The notes under the pieces were generated by a model. That model was not told where the DNA came from, searched no databases, and saw only the letters and a list, made by a program, of their open reading frames with translations. Of a DNA stretch of 64,000 nucleotides, positions 62,896 through 64,000 are shown piece by piece. The position numbers were made by a program, and so were the translations under genes. Origin of the DNA: JAHBVH01 sp034432375 (lineage in GTDB: Bacteria; Chloroflexota; Anaerolineae; Caldilineales; Caldilineaceae); contig DAOUCA010000164.1 of the NCBI GenBank assembly GCA_034432375.1, positions 62,001-126,000 of the forward strand, given 5' to 3'. The stretch's first letter is position 1, and each line of letters begins with the position of its first letter.

Positions 62896-62941
62896 TTGAC
62901 ATAGTTGAAAATATGATATACTATATCGCCCAACGATATAG
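62896..62941 (+). promoter_or_regulatory. Promoter and palindromic operator of the PadR gene
   Basis: TTGACA (62896-62901), 17 bp, TACTAT (62919-62924). The inverted repeat CTATATCG-CGATATAG (62921-62941) overlaps the -10 box, a typical autoregulatory site. Confidence 0.6.
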
Positions 62942-62980
62942 CGCATGACGATACAATAGGATAGGATAGAGGAACTGACC

Positions 62981-63367
62981 ATGAGCAACCAACCCAAACC
63001 ACCCGGCGATCAATTACCACTCTCGCCCGCAGTCTTTCACATCCTCCTCGCCCTCGCCGATGAGGAACGGCACGGCTATGGCATTATGCAGGAGGTGGAG
63101 CGGCGGACCAATGGCGCGGTGCAGTTGGGGCCAGGGACACTCTACGGGGCGATCAAACGTTTGTTGGCCAACGGGCTACTTGAGGAGGTGGACGAACGGC
63201 CCGATCCAGAACTCGATAATGAGCGACGGCGCTACTATCGACTGACCGACTTTGGCGTTGGCGTGTTGAGCGCAGAGGCGGCGCGCCTCGATGAGATGGT
63301 GCGCCAGGCGCGCGCTAAGCAACTGCTGCCCCGTCCCGCCACCAATCTGATCGGGCAGGGCGCTTGA
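62981..63367 (+). CDS. PadR family transcriptional regulator
   Basis: 128 residues. Winged helix: PAVFHILLALADEERHGYGIMQEVERR and GPGTLYGAIKRLLANGLLEE are strong PadR signatures. Its stop overlaps the next ATG by one base, so the two proteins are coupled. In this arrangement PadR usually controls the membrane protein beside it. Confidence 0.93.
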   Translation: MSNQPKPPGDQLPLSPAVFHILLALADEERHGYGIMQEVERRTNGAVQLGPGTLYGAIKRLLANGLLEEVDERPDPELDNERRRYYRLTDFGVGVLSAEAARLDEMVRQARAKQLLPRPATNLIGQGA

Positions 63368-64000
63368 TGCAACAGCATTACCAACAGCAGCGGCGCAACA
63401 CGGGCACAGTGGTAAGGGCCGCCTGCCGGATTTACGGCCTGTTGCTCTACCTCTATCCCCGCTCGTTCCGTCAGGAGTATGGTATGCCAATGGCGCAGCT
63501 CTTCCGTGACAAGCATCGTGAGAGCCTGCACACCGGTCGACTGCCGGTTCTCATCAACCTTTGGCTTTTTACTTTATTTGATCTGCTCAAAACCGCATTG
63601 GTTGAGCACTTATCAGACCTATTCAATATTTCGCCCGATTGGGGAGGCACAATGATGAGTTATCTGGAAAAAATTCGTGAATTTGCACTCGATCCGGAAC
63701 AGCTTGAGTTAGCGTATCAGACCGCGGTCAAAGCAGGGGAGCGCAATGCGTTTACCGAAGCCGTGCAGGTGGCGCACGCGGAGGAGAGCGATAATTTGCT
63801 CTACAGTGCCTGGTACTACCGGCTGCTCCACACCGCACGACGGGCGATTGCCTGGTCGTGGGCTGTGCCGTTGGCGATCCTCAACGGATTGCTGCTCTGG
63901 TGGCTCTCGGATGAACAACGCTTCGTACTCCAGGTCGTGAATCCATTTTCGGGTACGCAGGAGCGGTCGGATATGCCGGTTGTTTTGCTGGTAGGAACAG
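63367..64000 (+). CDS. PadR-coupled membrane protein, partial at 3' end
   Basis: An open frame from the ATG at 63367 to the right edge (211 residues). YGLLLYLYPRSFRQEYG near the start matches the permease-prefix domain seen in proteins placed beside PadR regulators. LINLWLFTLFDLLKTAL and AVPLAILNGLLLWW are membrane helices. The rest lies outside the window; the transporter or permease part is presumably there. Function unknown. Confidence 0.75.
   Translation, partial: MQQHYQQQRRNTGTVVRAACRIYGLLLYLYPRSFRQEYGMPMAQLFRDKHRESLHTGRLPVLINLWLFTLFDLLKTALVEHLSDLFNISPDWGGTMMSYLEKIREFALDPEQLELAYQTAVKAGERNAFTEAVQVAHAEESDNLLYSAWYYRLLHTARRAIAWSWAVPLAILNGLLLWWLSDEQRFVLQVVNPFSGTQERSDMPVVLLVGT

Overview
The window looks like a piece of a Chloroflexota chromosome, probably from a Caldilinea- or Herpetosiphon-like lineage. 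That placement is an inference from gene content: many ABC solute-uptake systems with long proline/alanine lipoprotein linkers, several Gfo/Idh/MocA oxidoreductases, phytanoyl-CoA dioxygenase and HpcH/HpaI genes, and numerous small palindromic repeats. No rRNA, tRNA or CRISPR array was found.

Left flank (1-22.4 kb): a sensor histidine kinase cut by the left edge; a small defence/toxin-antitoxin patch (antitoxin-like gene, SUKH/SMI1 gene, truncated MNT nucleotidyltransferase, hicAB); an AraC regulator diverging from an SRPBCC gene; a run of single metabolic genes (DUF899, DinB, MOSC, secreted lipase, dienelactone hydrolase, P-loop kinase); a split aconitase X pair on the minus strand; a five-gene oligopeptide/nickel-type ABC importer; and an alditol-oxidase-like flavoprotein.

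Centre (23.0-48.9 kb): a biosynthetic island, entirely on the plus strand and visibly more AT-rich than its flanks. It starts with a malonyl-type acyltransferase fused to a carrier domain and a wrecked NRPS C-A module, followed by an IS remnant. Next come a flavin monooxygenase fused to two cupins and a Cys-containing repeat tail, a HisC-like aminotransferase, a DsbA-like protein, a CBS-domain protein, and a 1142-residue fusion of an indoleamine-2,3-dioxygenase-like haem domain to an FAD/NADPH reductase and cytochrome b5. Then follow a PrnC-like halogenase, a type II thioesterase, an acyl carrier protein, a second flavin halogenase-like protein, a benzoate-CoA-ligase-like enzyme, a chorismate-lyase-like enzyme, an orphan molybdopterin hydroxylase subunit, another PrnC-like halogenase, a cupin, and an adenylation-PCP protein whose 3' end is cut by a MITE-like element. 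Taken together this suggests a chlorinated (or brominated) aromatic metabolite built from a chorismate-derived hydroxybenzoate, and possibly an aromatic amino acid, on carrier proteins. I do not recognise the cluster as a known pathway.

Right flank (49.2-64 kb): a phytanoyl-CoA-dioxygenase-like gene, a broken Phd/YefM antitoxin, an HpcH/HpaI aldolase, a MarR-regulated heterodimeric ABC exporter with a membrane adaptor, a minus-strand sugar ABC importer operon ending in a Gfo/Idh/MocA dehydrogenase and a LacI regulator, and a PadR regulator coupled to a membrane protein cut by the right edge. Palindromes and short MITE-like elements sit in most intergenic gaps.
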